A DNA stretch of 64,000 nucleotides from assembly GCA_035236585.1 (NCBI GenBank), contig CP141135.1:840001-904000 (forward strand), in the 5' to 3' direction. This stretch comes from Warburgia ugandensis (lineage: Eukaryota > Streptophyta > Magnoliopsida > Canellales > Canellaceae). Numbering within the stretch: the stretch's first letter is position 1; each line of letters starts with the position of its first letter. The notes beneath the pieces were generated by a model. It saw only the letters and a program-made list of their open reading frames with translations, had not been told where the DNA came from and searched no databases. The position numbers and the translations under genes are program-made. Of the stretch, positions 24,205 through 36,999 are shown in pieces.

Positions 24205-25134
24205 GTTCCAACAGTGTGCAGTTCTGGTGGCCTGATGCCTGCTATTTGAAGTTCTAGCCCGACAGTTCTTGCCTGCTACTTTTTATAATTTTTCTGCTAT
24301 TGATAGGTGTCGACATAGTTAATTACTGAGTTCAGCTGGTGAATTGATTCAGTAATGGTTTTATAAATTTGGGAAGAGTTTAAAGAATTAGAAAAAATAG
24401 AAATTTTATATCAATTTGCAGCAAACATATAAATAATGCCTCTTTTATACAATATTAATTATATTTCCCCTCATTGTTCTAAACAACATATCAAGAAAAT
24501 CATGAAAACTGCTATACGTGATCACTAAAATCAGGAGCTTGAATTTAATTTTCACTATAAACTTCCCTTGGTCTTTTCAATGTTGGATATGTTTACAATT
24601 TTAGGAATTAAGATGTGAGAACTGGACTAGTTATTCCTCAACTTATTTAATTATCCAAATTCTTACTTGATAAAAATATGGGTGATATTGCGATTTTTTA
24701 CTTTAGAACGGGACAGCAAAAGCCCCAAACTTATTAAGAAAATTTCCAATTATTGAAAGGATAACTATATGTGGTGGTATACCTGTACCACGCATGTAGA
24801 TACAGTGTACCTTATCTGCAAGCTACTGTTAACTCACTGATGCTAAACCATAATTCTCCCTCTTCATGTTGAAAATGACTAGTTTTATATATTTCGTTAA
24901 GTTAATTTTTTAATATTATAGATTTATCCCCACCTTTGCAGTCCATTTTATCAGGCTGTTACTGTTAAATTTGAACTGATATAAGCATTTTTCGGTTTCT
25001 GAATTCTTACTAAGCATGACCAACAGGAGTTTCTTTGTTGGGTGGAGAAGTACAGAAAGGTATGATTATACAATGTGCTCTTAGCTTGTATTTCATATAT
25101 AGTAAAAGAGTTGCATGTAGAACAGCTGTAATGG

Positions 25135-25692
25135 ATGTTTATAAGTGAATCTAATATCCTTCTATGGAAAGTGGCACACGAACTCTCAAATTTTCAAAAG
25201 GTGTCTGGATCAAGTAGGACCAACTTTCCATCATTATGTTGTCCAGAGCGGGCAGCTGCAACAGCAAACTCCTGCAATGGCTGTATTGCACTACAAATTA
25301 AAATTGTTTTGGTGAAATTATTGAGGGAAAAAGTTCAGTCCTTGGCAGGTGGACAATGTCCATCCATCTGTTTGGTGCGACCACCTAAATTTGATATATA
25401 TGACACACTTTCTGATGTAATGGGGGTCCCATCAAATTACAGAAGAGATGGCGAAGTGTTGGAAAATTTTTGCCGTATCCAAAACTACACTGTCATCACT
25501 CAAGTGGTGCAGTTCCTCAGGTTTGCTGCCAATTCAAGAGGGTCTCTCCAATGGGAGGCAAATTCAGCACCGGGGTTCTCTGGGATCTCATGTGGGGCAT
25601 ATTTGCTCCCACCAATGGCAGCAAAGCCCACTAATGTGCACATCACCACAGCACACAAGGTTGTGAATTGGATGATCTGGATCTCCACCTAG
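25135..25692 (+). other. Unrecognised 185-codon open frame
   Basis: An ATG-started frame runs 185 codons without a stop in otherwise stop-rich DNA. The predicted product has scattered cysteines, no signal peptide and no motif that I recognise. The opposite strand of its 3' half is also open for 62 codons (25688-25500). It lies about 600 bases upstream of the L1 remains. It could be part of an older retroelement, an exon of an unrecognised gene, or chance. Confidence 0.25.
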
Positions 25693-26265
25693 TGTATAAG
25701 CCAATGCAATTCACAAAATCCTCTCTCCCAGAAGTCCTTATCTAGAAGGTTCTTGTGATTCCAGTGCAAAAGGCAAAACTGATAATTGAGTCAATATGAA
25801 ATCTAGTGTGATCAATGCCTACACTCACTTTGCTCAGGCTTTACCAATTTGCAGAAACTTGATATCAAACAAAGAGTGTCGGTTAAACTTAAGTGGCGAG
25901 TGCCATATCAAAACGTGGAGCCTGTACATCGATTAACGCCATTGCCTGACAAGTCTATGCCTCGCATTCGGGAAATATTAACATCATGATTCAGAGCAAG
26001 GACGAGATTGTAAATATTGACTCATCATAGTAACTTCATCACATAATATCCATTGATGTATGATGTACAACTGACAATGTATCAAGCCACAGAGTAGTTA
26101 AAGTCAGCGGTGAAGGCCTGTTGAAGCACATACTAACACTCAGCAGGGTATTGATCAACACAGGGTGATAGGAACCAAGCAGCTTTTAGTTACCATTCTC
26201 AGAATTCAAGTTCTGTAACTTCAAAATCCATACTTCCACATTATCCTGTGTGGTATCAGAAACAG
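25693..26265. other. Gap between the open frame and the LINE
   Basis: No gene recognised. A short frame around 25840-25940 has a few cysteines and histidines but no convincing domain. It may also be retroelement debris. Confidence 0.35.
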
Positions 26266-26269
26266 AATG

Positions 26270-28717
26270 TTATTCAGTGACTTTGCTTTTAGAAGCAATT
26301 CCAGGTTGACAAATATTGTGGGTAAGATTGTTGCCCCTAATCAATCTGCTTTTGTGAAGGGAAGAAGTACTGCGGATTATGTGTTACTGGCTCAGGAATT
26401 AGTACAAGACTTGGGGTGCAAAAATTTTGGTGGTAATGTTATTTTGAAACTTGATATGGCAAAAGCATATGACAGAATGGAGTGGAGTTGTCTTGAATGT
26501 TTTACACAGATTTGGTTTTTCTTCTTCTTGGTGTGGTCTCATCAATAATTTGTTGAATAAATGCTGTCTCTCAGGGTACTCCTTGTGGTTTTTTCAAATC
26601 CACTAGAGGTTTGAGACAGGGTGATCCTCTATCTCCCACTCTTTTTGTAATTGCTGAAGAGGTCCTTGGTAGAGGTTTATTACATCTGGCTGAGAAGGAT
26701 CCCTCAGTATTTTATCATCTTCCTAGATGTCTTGCTGCCTCCCACATTATTTGCAAGTGATACTGTGCTGTTTTGCAATGGTAGAAGATATTCTCTTCAA
26801 AAAGTACTAGAAGTAGTGAAGGATCATGAAAAAGTGTCAGGGCAGAAAATTAATCCGGACAAGAGCTGCTTTATTACTCATAATATTCCTCCAGCCAGAA
26901 ATTCAATAACTGAAAGCACCACAGGTTTTATGAGGCGTTCTTTTCCTTTTTAAGTATTTGGGGGTTCCGTTTTATAGAGGAAGGGCTTCTTAGTGTTTAA
27001 TTCTCGTGGATTGGATCACGGAAAGAATAGCAGGGCGGCAGTCCAAATTTTTAAGTTCAGGTAATAGGTTATGCTTGCTTAATCATGTTCTTTCAAGTAT
27101 TCCCATTTATCTTCTTTCAGCTTTTGAACCTCCTAAATTTATTATTCATCGGATGTACAAGCTTTTTTTTTTTTTATTACTTTTGGGCGAGATCTGATTT
27201 TGGGCCTCGGTATCATTGGTTATGTTTTACTAAGATAGCTAAGCCTAAGAAGGATGGTGGCCTGGGAGTTAGGCAAATTAGTGATATTACAAAAGCATTT
27301 TCATGTAAGCTTGCATGGAAAGTGTTAGTAAACTCTGGGATTTGCGCCTCTTTTATGCATGACAAGCATATTAGGAATGGAACCATTTTGGACCCAGCTA
27401 AATCCTCTGGGAGCATCAAAGACATTGTTAGAAGTGTTGTGGGGCTGGTGTAGGAAAATTCCGGTTTGATTGGTCAATCAATTATTTGGAACCCTTCTCC
27501 AAGTGGAAACTTCTCTACTAAGTCATCCTGGAACTTGATTAGGAAGAAATATTTATCTTGGGATGTGGCTAGAGTGGTTGGGCATAATATCTTACCTACA
27601 AAAACATCTATTTTTGTTATCTTAAATTTGGTAAGGAAGATTCCAGTAGATGAAATTATTCAGGAGATGACTATTTCCATGGCCTGAGTTTGTTCTTGTT
27701 GACGTGTTAAGAAGTTGGAAAGCTTGGATCACCTTTTTGTATCGACTGATTTGGCTTTTTCTCTTTAGACTCATTTCTTAAATTTATTCAAAGTGCCATA
27801 TCCAACCTACTCTAGTTGGAGTGAATTTTTCCCATCTGTTGTGAAGTATAGAAGGAAGCAAGATCTGGAGTAAGTTTTAACTAGGATTCTCCTAAGTGTG
27901 ATCGCATGACATATTTGGAGGGTAAGATGATCGGCATGGTATGGCAGTAAGCCATTCTGTACTTTTACCATTATAGATGATATTTATGTTATGCTCGTCG
28001 TGGCTTATCAAACCTCTTCCTCATCCTTTTAACTATTATATTCTTGAAAAGCTGAATATTCGAGATTTAAAATTTAAGGACTCTTTTCATACTATCATTC
28101 GATGGAAAAACCCAAGGCCAGGTAGATGGAAATTAAATTCGGATGGGGCTTGTATTGGAAATCCGGGTGAGTCAGGCGGTGGAGGTATTATCAGGAATTC
28201 TGTTGGAGATTGTATGTTTGGTTATCATCAGTACTCAGGCCTGGACAGCAGTCTTATAGCTGAAGCCTATGAATTACTCAAAGGGCTAAGATTTTTAGTC
28301 AGTTTTGGTTTTTTACCTGCAAAGGTGGAAGTGGATTCTAAAATTTTGGTGGATATAATTTTGAGGCGTGGTTCTTATGGGTGGAGGATTGCTCATCAAG
28401 TTTGTGAGTATTTTTGAAGTACATGATCTTTCTATTATGCATGTTTACAGGGAATGCAATAAAGCGGCTGATTTCTAGGCTGGTTTTGCAACCTCACAAA
28501 AGGGTCAGGCTGTTTTATTTGCATTTCAACACATCCTTCTTTTTTTTTCTCTGTTAAGAGAGATTTGTAAGTTAGATAAAACCAGTTATCCCCGTGTTGG
28601 AACGTTTTCAAAAGTTTATGATTCTTCTGGGGTTTTCTTTTGGCCCCCCAGTGTATGGTCTTATCACTTAATTTATCAATAAAAAAAGTTTCTGCTCTTG
28701 CAAAAAAATGAAAAAAG
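26270..28717 (+). mobile_element. 5'-truncated, decayed L1-type LINE with RNase H
   Basis: Reverse transcriptase remains begin at about 26270 with NIVGKIVAPNQSAFVKGRS and LKLDMAKAYDRMEWS. GLRQGDPLSP follows at 26608-26637, and a FASD in place of the catalytic FADD near 26750. The thumb-like block AGRQSKFLSSGNRLCLLNHV is at 27030-27090. A zinc-knuckle/RVT region lies at 27200-27690, and a plant-type RNase H domain at 28117-28417 (RWKLNSDGACIGNPG, AEAYELLKGL, VEVDSKI). The 3' end has ATCAATAAAA and an A-rich tail to 28717. At least four frame breaks separate these blocks, so it is inactive. The endonuclease half is missing. Confidence 0.9.
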
Positions 28718-29289
28718 GGGCATTCTATGGGTGAGCAGACTGTCTTAATGATCGAGATTTAAACAACGGTTTCAAGTGCCTGATCAGTAATACTAAAAGA
28801 ACATATTGTTCCACCAACCGATCACGATGCCAAAACCTTATGCCCAGATAAGAAGTCAGCCAAGTTCAAGTAGGTCCATGCTTGACGCAGTCAATTTTTC
28901 GTAAACTCAGGAAAGTTAACACAAGCTGTAAATGAACACGCTATGGCAAAGCACCGATTCAGATCATAAACCTTCATAGTCAAGGATGTAATCTATCAGG
29001 ATGAGTTAGTAATCATTGACTCAAGGATTTATGAAATAATTGCTCAAACAATAGGAACTGGTATTTATATGATTATAGTGGAAGTTTGCCCCTTTGTTGC
29101 ACCAAACGAACCTAGAGTTGATAACTAAAGGAAAAACAGATGAGCAAAAAACAATCACATGCTCACTGAGACAAGGTTCACAGAGTTTAGGACAGACAAG
29201 CAGAGAGATTCTCACATAAGTAGTTCAAACTTCTAAGTATTACACTGAGATCTGCAGGATAGACTGACCAGGTTGACTCCATGCACCCT
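28718..29289. other. Gap between the LINE tail and the MurF stop
   Basis: No gene seen. It probably includes the 3' untranslated region of the minus-strand MurF gene close to 29290. Confidence 0.4.
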
Positions 29290-32200
29290 TTATTCTTGCA
29301 TGCGATAAGCCTGTTGGTTATTGATGGTCTTAATTGCATGAACGACTTTTTCCATCTTCATTGCACGACTACCCTTCACCAAAATGACATCATTAGCATT
29401 TAAAGTTTTCGTAACTTTGAGAGCTAGAGATCCCAAGTCTTTGGCACACATGATGTTGATGTCTGCTGGTAACTTCAACCTTTCAACCGCTGCAAGAAAT
29501 CTGTACCCAACAACTGCAACCAATCCAAGATGGGTATCACAACACATTTTCAATACTGCCTCATGTGCATCTGCTTCTGCTGCCCCCAGCTCTAGCATGT
29601 CCCCCAGAATGGCTACCCTTTTGCCTCTGCAATCCATGGCCTTTAGTGTATCGATAGCAGCCTTCATGCTCGTGAGGTTGGCGTTGTAAACATCATTGAT
29701 TATAATGATGCCATTTCCAGCAATTTCCAGCTCTGACCTCATATGAACTGGCCTGAATCTTAACAAAGATTCTGCAACTTGGGCAAGAGAAACTCCCAAA
29801 GAAACAGCGACTGCTGCAGCTGCACATGCATTCATTGCTAGATGCAGACCAGGCCCATGAATCTCAAAATCCACCCTGCATTTGAAACTCTTGATGTCAA
29901 TATTGGGAGATCCACCAGAACTTTCACTAGTATATATCAGGCCCTATACTTTTGACCAGTAGCTATACCATCATAACCAATAGGTATAGAAGACAAGTAC
30001 TCTCCTCAGAGAATGAAAAAGATCCCAAGACATTTCCATTTATAATCAGAAAACCAAGTTAAGTAATGTATACAGCAAACTTTGGCATCGGGAATGATGC
30101 TCCTTATGTCAGAATGAAAGGTAGCCCCGGTGCACGAAGCTCCCGCCTATGCAGGGTCCGGGGAAGGTGCGGACCACAGGGGCCTTAGTAGCCAATCTTA
30201 CCTTGCATTTTTGCAAGAGGCTGTTTTCACACCTTGAATCTGTGACTTCAAAGTCACACGATGACAACTTTTACCGTTGCGTCAAGGGTCCCCTTCACAA
30301 TGAAATGTCAGAATGAAATGTCAAAATTTGTGCCAACTCAAATTCTCATACTTGGACAGAATTGTTCACTGTTGCACTTCTATCAGTTTATCTTTTTCCT
30401 GCATCTGATATGCAGATACCAAAGAGCAATGTGCCATAAATGACCAGAAGGCACTATAAGGGTTGCCTCCCTGTTTTCTATGATCACCAGTAGTTACCTG
30501 CAGGTGCCCTAGTTGCTATACATATGACGAAGCTGTAATTTCATTCCATGGGAACATCATTATACTAGTTAAAAGATAAAACTCGGTCAGTGTTATGTGA
30601 CATGAAAACTTGGCCTAGTTGGTTAAGTTCCTTCTCTACAATCAAGAGGTTGTGGGTTCAAGTCACTCTTACCTATCAAAAGAAAAACTTTGGCATCTGA
30701 AACGAGGATGACAGAATGGTGGCTGAATTCGACCTTGATTTCTCCTCATGAACAGTGGAACTGGATGTGCATTTAATAGATTAAAGAAAGAGTACTACAT
30801 CAAACCAGGGGATAGCTTTTAAATGCCAATCACTAGTTGAAAAACAGTATGGTATAATACTCCAGAGGGAATTTCCACATATTCCAGATGATATTTCAAG
30901 ACTATCTCCTTCTTTTGGAGGACATGAACTAAAAAATTCAAAACTACTACTGGTTGTCCTCAAAAGAAAATGGGCATCTACCTACTAAATTGTTCCCTTG
31001 CCTCTTCATAGCATGAGAAGCTCATGGAATCCTAATTATAAAAGTTGCTCAGAACATGTAAAGGAGAGATAACTTACTTTTCTGAAGTCCTTTTAACTGA
31101 GCCAAAATCTTCTTCGCCATGTTTACCCACTTGATGTTCTAAAATTACTCGAACAGCACAACCTCCATTTAAACTTTCAGCCAAAACCAACCGAACATCA
31201 CAGCCAGTTTTCTGGCCAAAGAGCACCTAAGGCCAGACAACAATTTTATTTTCTAATCAGCAGAAGGGGCACTGTATTAATAGTTCTTCTATGAAATGAA
31301 TGGTCCAACTGTAAATTATCAAGGGATGTAAAGTGGGGGCAGCCCCGGTGCACAAAGCTCCCACCTACGTAGGGTCCGGGGAAGGGGCAGACCACAAGGG
31401 CCTATAATAGGCAGCCTTACACATGACGACAACTTTTACCGTTGTGCCAAGGCTCCCCTTCAAATTATCAAGGGATGTACCAGAATACAATAACTAAGTT
31501 GAAGAACAATTCATCAATGTAACTCAGTGTCCACTAATGCATGTGATACATTTTGAATGTATGATCACTGATCATGAAAATACCGCACTATGAAAATAAA
31601 AATGAAAGCATAAAATCTTCTTATGGTATCCAATTACACCTGTAAGATGTCCAGGACATGAGACATAAGGGACTCTCATAGCAAGGGATCAATCACTAAT
31701 GCTCGTCAACTAGGGACTCCTGAAAAAGTTTTGATGACTTATTTCGATGCAATGATGCAACAGGCCTATGGACCAAGAGAATCTCTAACAGGACAAGAGT
31801 ACAGTTGGGTAAGTATGGATCTCTTACAGTGACATTATGCAAGATATGCAGTGGATATGACTAGTTGAATGAGGCCACTAAGAATAGGATTTCTTTTACA
31901 AATCCAGAAGTCAAGCCTCTTATTTCTATCACATTTGGTACCAACGTCTTTAAACATTTGATGTTTTACCCAAATTAAATGAAACTTTCTAAAACCTTAG
32001 GAAAAAGAGATGTATGTGGCATTTTTTGTCAGCAGTTGAAATTTGGACTTCATCTCTGCCTGTAGAACGGGTGATTCACTCTATAACATAAGACTAGCAT
32101 GAGGCTCAGTTTCTAGATGCAGCCAGAATTGGGAATGCCAACAAACAGTACAAAAGCAACAAATGCATTGGAAGGAATGAAATGTCTGAACCAGATGTAT

Positions 32201-35047
32201 TGTAAAAACCAAGTTTTAAAGCAATCTGTGTAAGCACATCACAGTTTTTCAGGAAAAGGTAAACAAACTCGTTATAAGCTTATTGTTAAGCATTATGCTA
32301 TAATGAGTCTCTAGTAGCAGAATTCACAATATGAGCATTTATTATCTTAAATCCACAGTATTTTATGTTAAATTATAGCTGCAGAGAGTCACCACTTGTT
32401 CTTTTCTGAGCATCTTAGGTTCGCATTTGTCATGCCAAAGGCGAGACAGATATTGAATTACAACCAGATGCCGGAGTGTGGACAAGGCCATGCAAAGTAG
32501 AGTTTCACATGACAGTTAGGCATTGCCTTTGTGGAAGTGAGTGAAATCAAAATAAGGCCCGAAAAACCATCAGGTACTTGTTCCGTTACTTCTGCTATGA
32601 AAACTTAATTATGAAATTCATATGGACAGAAAAACTTCAACTTCCTACATTACTGACTTTCAAGAAGAATTAGCATTGCAATTCACAATGTCAACTATAG
32701 TGATCAATCTATCATCATGTTCACAATTAAAGCGACTTATCAACAGGCAAGATTGCGTCTATACTTAGAATAATAGAAGTAACAATGACCAAATGAAGTA
32801 ATGGATAGACAAATAGATACCAACCAAACAGACTGCATTGGGATTTCCTTTGAGCTATCCAACTTAAACACGGACATCTAGATTAGTGTCCGATGAAGCA
32901 ACCTTCAAACAATCAGACACACCAACATGAAAGTCCTAGACTGAAAGACTTTTGCGTCTCGTGCATCCATATATAGAAGGCAATAATGGTGTGTATACAC
33001 ACATGCATTAATCTTCCAGGAAGACAGATCAGTGTCCGATGAAGCAACCTTCAAACAATCAGACACACCAACATGAAAGTCCTAGACTGAAAGACTTTTG
33101 CGTCTAGTGCATCCATATATAGAAGGCAATAATGGTGTGTATACACACATGCATTAATCTTCCAGGAAGACAGACATATGCATTTTCCTTTTCTTTTTTA
33201 ATGTTGAAGACAGATGCATCAGTTAGTCTGTAGAAATATAGTGCATAGAAAAGATTTATCCATGTTGACATACATATGTTAGGACTACAAAAATAATGCA
33301 CGCATATTTCCAGGTTAGTGCATCTCTCTTCTTTCTGCAGAAGAGAATGGAAATGGATAAATGGAAAAAGCTTTCTCCTTGAAGCCATGTTACCACACTA
33401 GAATTGAATAATCCCATCAAAATTTGTCATATCTGGAATTTCCCCCCCCCAATATATTCTGAAGTTCCAGGATAACATATGCCTATGTATAAACATAGTT
33501 TTACATAAGTTTGCATTAGAATTTCATAACATTAACGATCGGAGAGGGCTAGCCTTGGTCGATGAGGGCGGGCCAAGAGGGCTGGCAGGCTTCTAGACAA
33601 GGTGAGGCTTGAGAGTTAGTCCCACATCGGTTAGGGGGGGGATGGGGCCTGAGTTATAAGGGGGAATGCCTCCCTTCACAGTAACGACCAGTTTTCCCCT
33701 GGACGCGGGGGAAGAACAAAACCCGTGGCACGTGAGTGCGCACGGGACAATATCGTTACTGTGGGCCTGACGGGGTTGTGACAATGAATCACTTTGTGCC
33801 ACCAATAGCATGAGATGTGGAGTTCTAAGCTACAATACTATTTGACAGGATCAATGCCCACTTGCCAGCTGAGACAAATTAAAAACTTGATATTATAATT
33901 GCAGAACAAATGCACTAAAAAAACTATTTCAACTTGAAACTATGAAATTAATCGATGCAAATCAAGGCCTCACCTTCTTAACTCCACTTGGAACAGGAAT
34001 CTTCATAACCAGAGGATCATCTGCATTCAGAACACATATATCACCTGGCTTTGCTTCAGCAAACAGCTCTCCTTTTGCCCTGGCTACTGCATCTAAGCTC
34101 CCAAAATTCTCCATATGACAGCGAGACACATTCAGGACCACTCTCACAGTAGGGCAACACATCTGTGCCAGCTCTAAAATCTCACCTTGTCCGCTCATCC
34201 CAAGTTCTAGAACTGACACCTTAGTGCTAAAAGGCATCCCAACTAATGTCAAAGCAACTCCAATGTGATTATTCTGATTTCCACGAGTCTGGTAAACATG
34301 ACCAAGGTTTTCAAGTGCAAGTGCGGTCATTGTCCGCGTAGTAGTCTTCCCTACACTGCCAGTTAACCCAATCACATGACCATGAAACCTATTCCTAGCA
34401 TATTTTGCCATTTTCTGAAGGGCAATCAAAGTATCACCTTCGACTTTTACAAAACCTCCACCCCAATTCTCACAAACTCTGTTTCCGATAACTCCTAAAC
34501 ATCCCTTGTCTTCTAATGCCTGGTTTACAAAGTCATGGCCATCGAAATGTTCTCCAACGATGGCAAAGAACCATTGTCCAGGATGCAGTTTTCTACTGTC
34601 TGTACAAATAGGTCCAGAAGGACCCCATTTTATGACTACCCCATTTGTCGAATCTGCCATATCTGAAACACTCCATGAAGAATCATTCCATACACTCAAA
34701 GATTGAAATTTCTTACAACTAGAACCAATGGAGGGACATATACTTGTTTGATAATTCAAATTAGTTTCACAGGCCACAACACTAAAACCAAAATGTGATG
34801 CAGGGGAATTGGAGATTCTTGAATGAAATTTTCTGCTCGTTATGAAGCTGGATTGGTGATAATTACATAGCATGGTGTTTGCATACATGGGTTTGACTTG
34901 ATCTGACAACCCACTCCTTTGAGGAATGTGTAGAGGGCTACTATGTGCAGAAGAGTTGCTTTCTCTCCCTAAAACATTTACACCAGAAGGCTGAGAAGAA
35001 AAATTAAAGCTCTCCATGAAGACCCATCTAATGGATGTTTCATGCAT
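29290..35047 (-). CDS. MURF: MurF-type UDP-MurNAc-tripeptide:D-Ala-D-Ala ligase, plastid-type
   Basis: Three exons on minus: 35047-33974, 31226-31078 and 29875-29290. All junctions are GT-AG with matching phase, giving 602 residues from the first ATG; Met 11 (35017) is an alternative. MurF joins D-Ala-D-Ala to UDP-MurNAc-tripeptide using ATP, the last cytoplasmic ligase step of peptidoglycan precursor synthesis. The first about 130 residues are Ser-rich and poorly conserved, as expected for a plastid transit peptide. The small MurF N-domain motif TDSRKLHPGQWFFAI is at 149-163. The ATP-binding loop TGSVGKTTT is at 229-237, GNQNNHIGVALTL at 256-268 and NADDP at 341-345. Exon 2 begins VLFGQKTGCDVRLV. 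Exon 3 carries DVYNANLTSM, ILGDMLELG and VKGSRAMKMEKVV of the C-domain. In moss the Mur pathway acts at the plastid envelope. Introns of 2.7 kb and 1.2 kb hold SINEs, a duplication and an LTR remnant. Confidence 0.93.
30121..30296 (-). mobile_element. Au-like SINE in MurF intron 2
   Basis: Full-length reverse copy (GTAGCCCCGGTGCACGAAGC at its plus-strand left edge, GGTCCCCTTC at the right). TGTCAGAATGAAA occurs on both sides (about 30107 and 30308) as a target-site duplication. Confidence 0.9.
30606..30672 (+). mobile_element. Possible tRNA-like SINE head
   Basis: A box A-like TGGCCTAGTTGGTTAAG and a box B-like GGGTTCAAGTC are about 40 bases apart. The stretch between does not fold into a clear tRNA, so I read it as a SINE fragment of a non-Au family. 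Confidence 0.4.
31331..31461 (-). mobile_element. Internally deleted Au-like SINE with perfect target duplication
   Basis: Reverse copy in MurF intron 1. The tail half (CAGCCCCGGTGCACAAAGC to GGCAGCCTTAC) is joined directly to the head part (ACATGACGACAACTTTTACC to GGCTCCCCTTC). About 50 internal bases, including box B, are missing. An exact 18-base duplication (AAATTATCAAGGGATGTA) occurs at 31313-31330 and 31462-31479. Confidence 0.92.
32883..33174 (+). repeat. 146-bp near-identical tandem duplication in MurF intron 1
   Basis: Copies at about 32883-33028 and 33029-33174, offset 146 bases. I see one or two differences (GTCTCGTGC versus GTCTAGTGC near the middle, and the first base or two). 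The near identity suggests a recent unequal exchange, or an assembly artefact. Confidence 0.92.
33541..33783 (-). mobile_element. TRIM-like LTR remnant in MurF intron 1
   Basis: On minus the block starts TGTCACAACCCCG at 33783 and contains GGCCCACAGTAACGATATTG, CCAGGGGAAAA, TTATAACTCAGGCCC and CCGATGTGGGACT. These resemble the small LTRs of plant TRIM elements. It is more GC-rich than the surrounding intron. I see no internal domain and no second LTR. Confidence 0.5.
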
Positions 35048-36999
35048 ACATTCTGCGATCTCTTACATTGAGGAACCCTCCATAAAATCAAAATCTGTTG
35101 ATGAATTGAAGCTGGTTTTTCCAACAAAGAAACATTCTAGGAATGCACTCCATTAACACATGCTACCTTCCAAAACCCAAGCAAAAACATAATTGCATCA
35201 AATGAAGCAGTTTTCTTCGTCTAAAACTCAAAACCCATATAGAAAAACAGGAAAACATAAGCTCTTTGAGTAAAGATTCCACCTTTATTGAAATGGGTCG
35301 GTGAGAAACGTATTTCAATGAGTTCCCGTATGCATTTTTCATCAGCTGAAACCTCTCTTTAAGGAACTTACAGTCGGGAAGAAACGGGTTTAGCATACGT
35401 CAACTCCAACAGGAAAAGCAGGGGATTTGAATGAAAGAAAGCTGCCACCTCCCGAAGCAGAAAAACAATCATCTATAGACGAAATCAAATACCCGAGATT
35501 GAATGACGAATAAATGAACGCTCTGGATGGTTGAGAAGTGGAAATGGACCTCCCATATTAGTGGGCTTTAAGTTGGGGCTCTGAGAAAGCTACTACATCC
35601 CATTGGACCTCCCAATTTGGTTGTCCACTCAAGTACCAGCAGAGCCCACCTCATAAAATGGTACTGTTTGGATTGAAAGTACGCCCCATTAGTTGTAGAT
35701 TAGTCATAAGTAACTAACTTTAGCCATGAAATACGCTTGGTTGTACTACAATCAAGTTGCCATGTTCTTCTTTAACGGTGATTAGATTTAAGAGTGAATG
35801 TGAGTGATTTACTTTATAATTAAAAAAGAAGAAGAAAAAAGTCACTAGCAGCTCTGATTTTCCTATAAAGTCCAAAGTTGACATCTTTTTTTAGGTACTG
35901 ACTTTTTTTTTTACATATATTTTCTTAAATCTAATATCTTAATCTTATTCTGGGTCTTATGTTTAGTCTTCACATCAAAAACTAAACCAATCAAATAATT
36001 CCAACTCTTTTTATTTTTTCAACAATCGAGATTTAAATCACAAAGAAACACAAGCTATAGATGTTGAATCAGAGTTATTTTTGTTGCATAGGTAACAGGG
36101 AATAGTACGAAGAAGATGAAATGGTTAAATCCTCTAAAATTTGTGCTGAAAATCTCTAAAAATTAGTGTCTGAAAATATGACATTATCTTACTGTTTAAA
36201 ACTACCACATATTACATGTGTCGGAGCCAAAAGCCGTCTAACATAATTAATTGCAGACAAAGTAGCAGTTATCTACTTTACGTTTACGTTTAGTTTGAGG
36301 CGGCACTTACCACTTTCATTAGAAAATTTGAAGTAGATTTAAGAAGTAAGATAATAGACAGTTTGCTTCGTAATGCTTTGCTGCATGATTGAATTAATGT
36401 ACCAAATGGCTATACCCGGTTCCATGAAGTGCATGGTATCTCTCTTTTTAATTTATTTTCTTCGGTCAATCATTATTTTACCTTGATGAGATGGTCGACA
36501 AACTCAACGGTCTGGATCAATCGCATTTACATTTCATCGTCCATGCCGAGCAAGTTGAGCGTCGACATAAATGGCGATCTGCGATCAATCTCCCCATCTT
36601 TATCATCCATAATACAACGTGGCGCGGGAAATCCGTCTCCTTTGATCACGAATAGCCAATTTTACGTCTCCATCGGGATAATTGTAGCGAAATGGTCCCA
36701 CTACAGTCGATCTGCTATAGATCTTTGATTTAACGGCTCCGTGAAGTGGGACCACATACTCATTTGTCCCATGCTCGATTTTTAACACGGACGAGAAGTT
36801 CAAGGGTGACCCTTCCATTAATGTATCCTCTCATCGTCCATAATTCCTCGTCTTTGAATGATCTGCACCGTCCATAAATTGATATGAAGAAAACGCTACC
36901 GTAAACCAATGGCACTATGCCATTCAACGCCATTGTATCAAAGAAAATTTGGAATTTTCTCATTTTTCTTGTGTTGTTGCATGTAATAGGCACAGTTAC

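Larger units (their letters stand above)
18471..25130. other. Long intergenic region without a recognised gene
   Basis: Besides the repeats listed separately (21440-21850, 21993-22113, 24121-24204) I see no coding region with family resemblance. CATGCATG-type (RY-like) strings cluster near 18930-18960, 21030-21050 and 21240-21285. A stretch near 19029-19075 resembles one near 61811-61860 (TTTATGTGGTTC followed by TACGTC), suggesting an old dispersed element. Confidence 0.45.

Noticed and set aside
36429-36993. Possible gene in the GC-richer patch between MurF and MYB
   Set aside because: Overlapping frames of up to 99 codons on both strands show no family pattern and no splice continuity.
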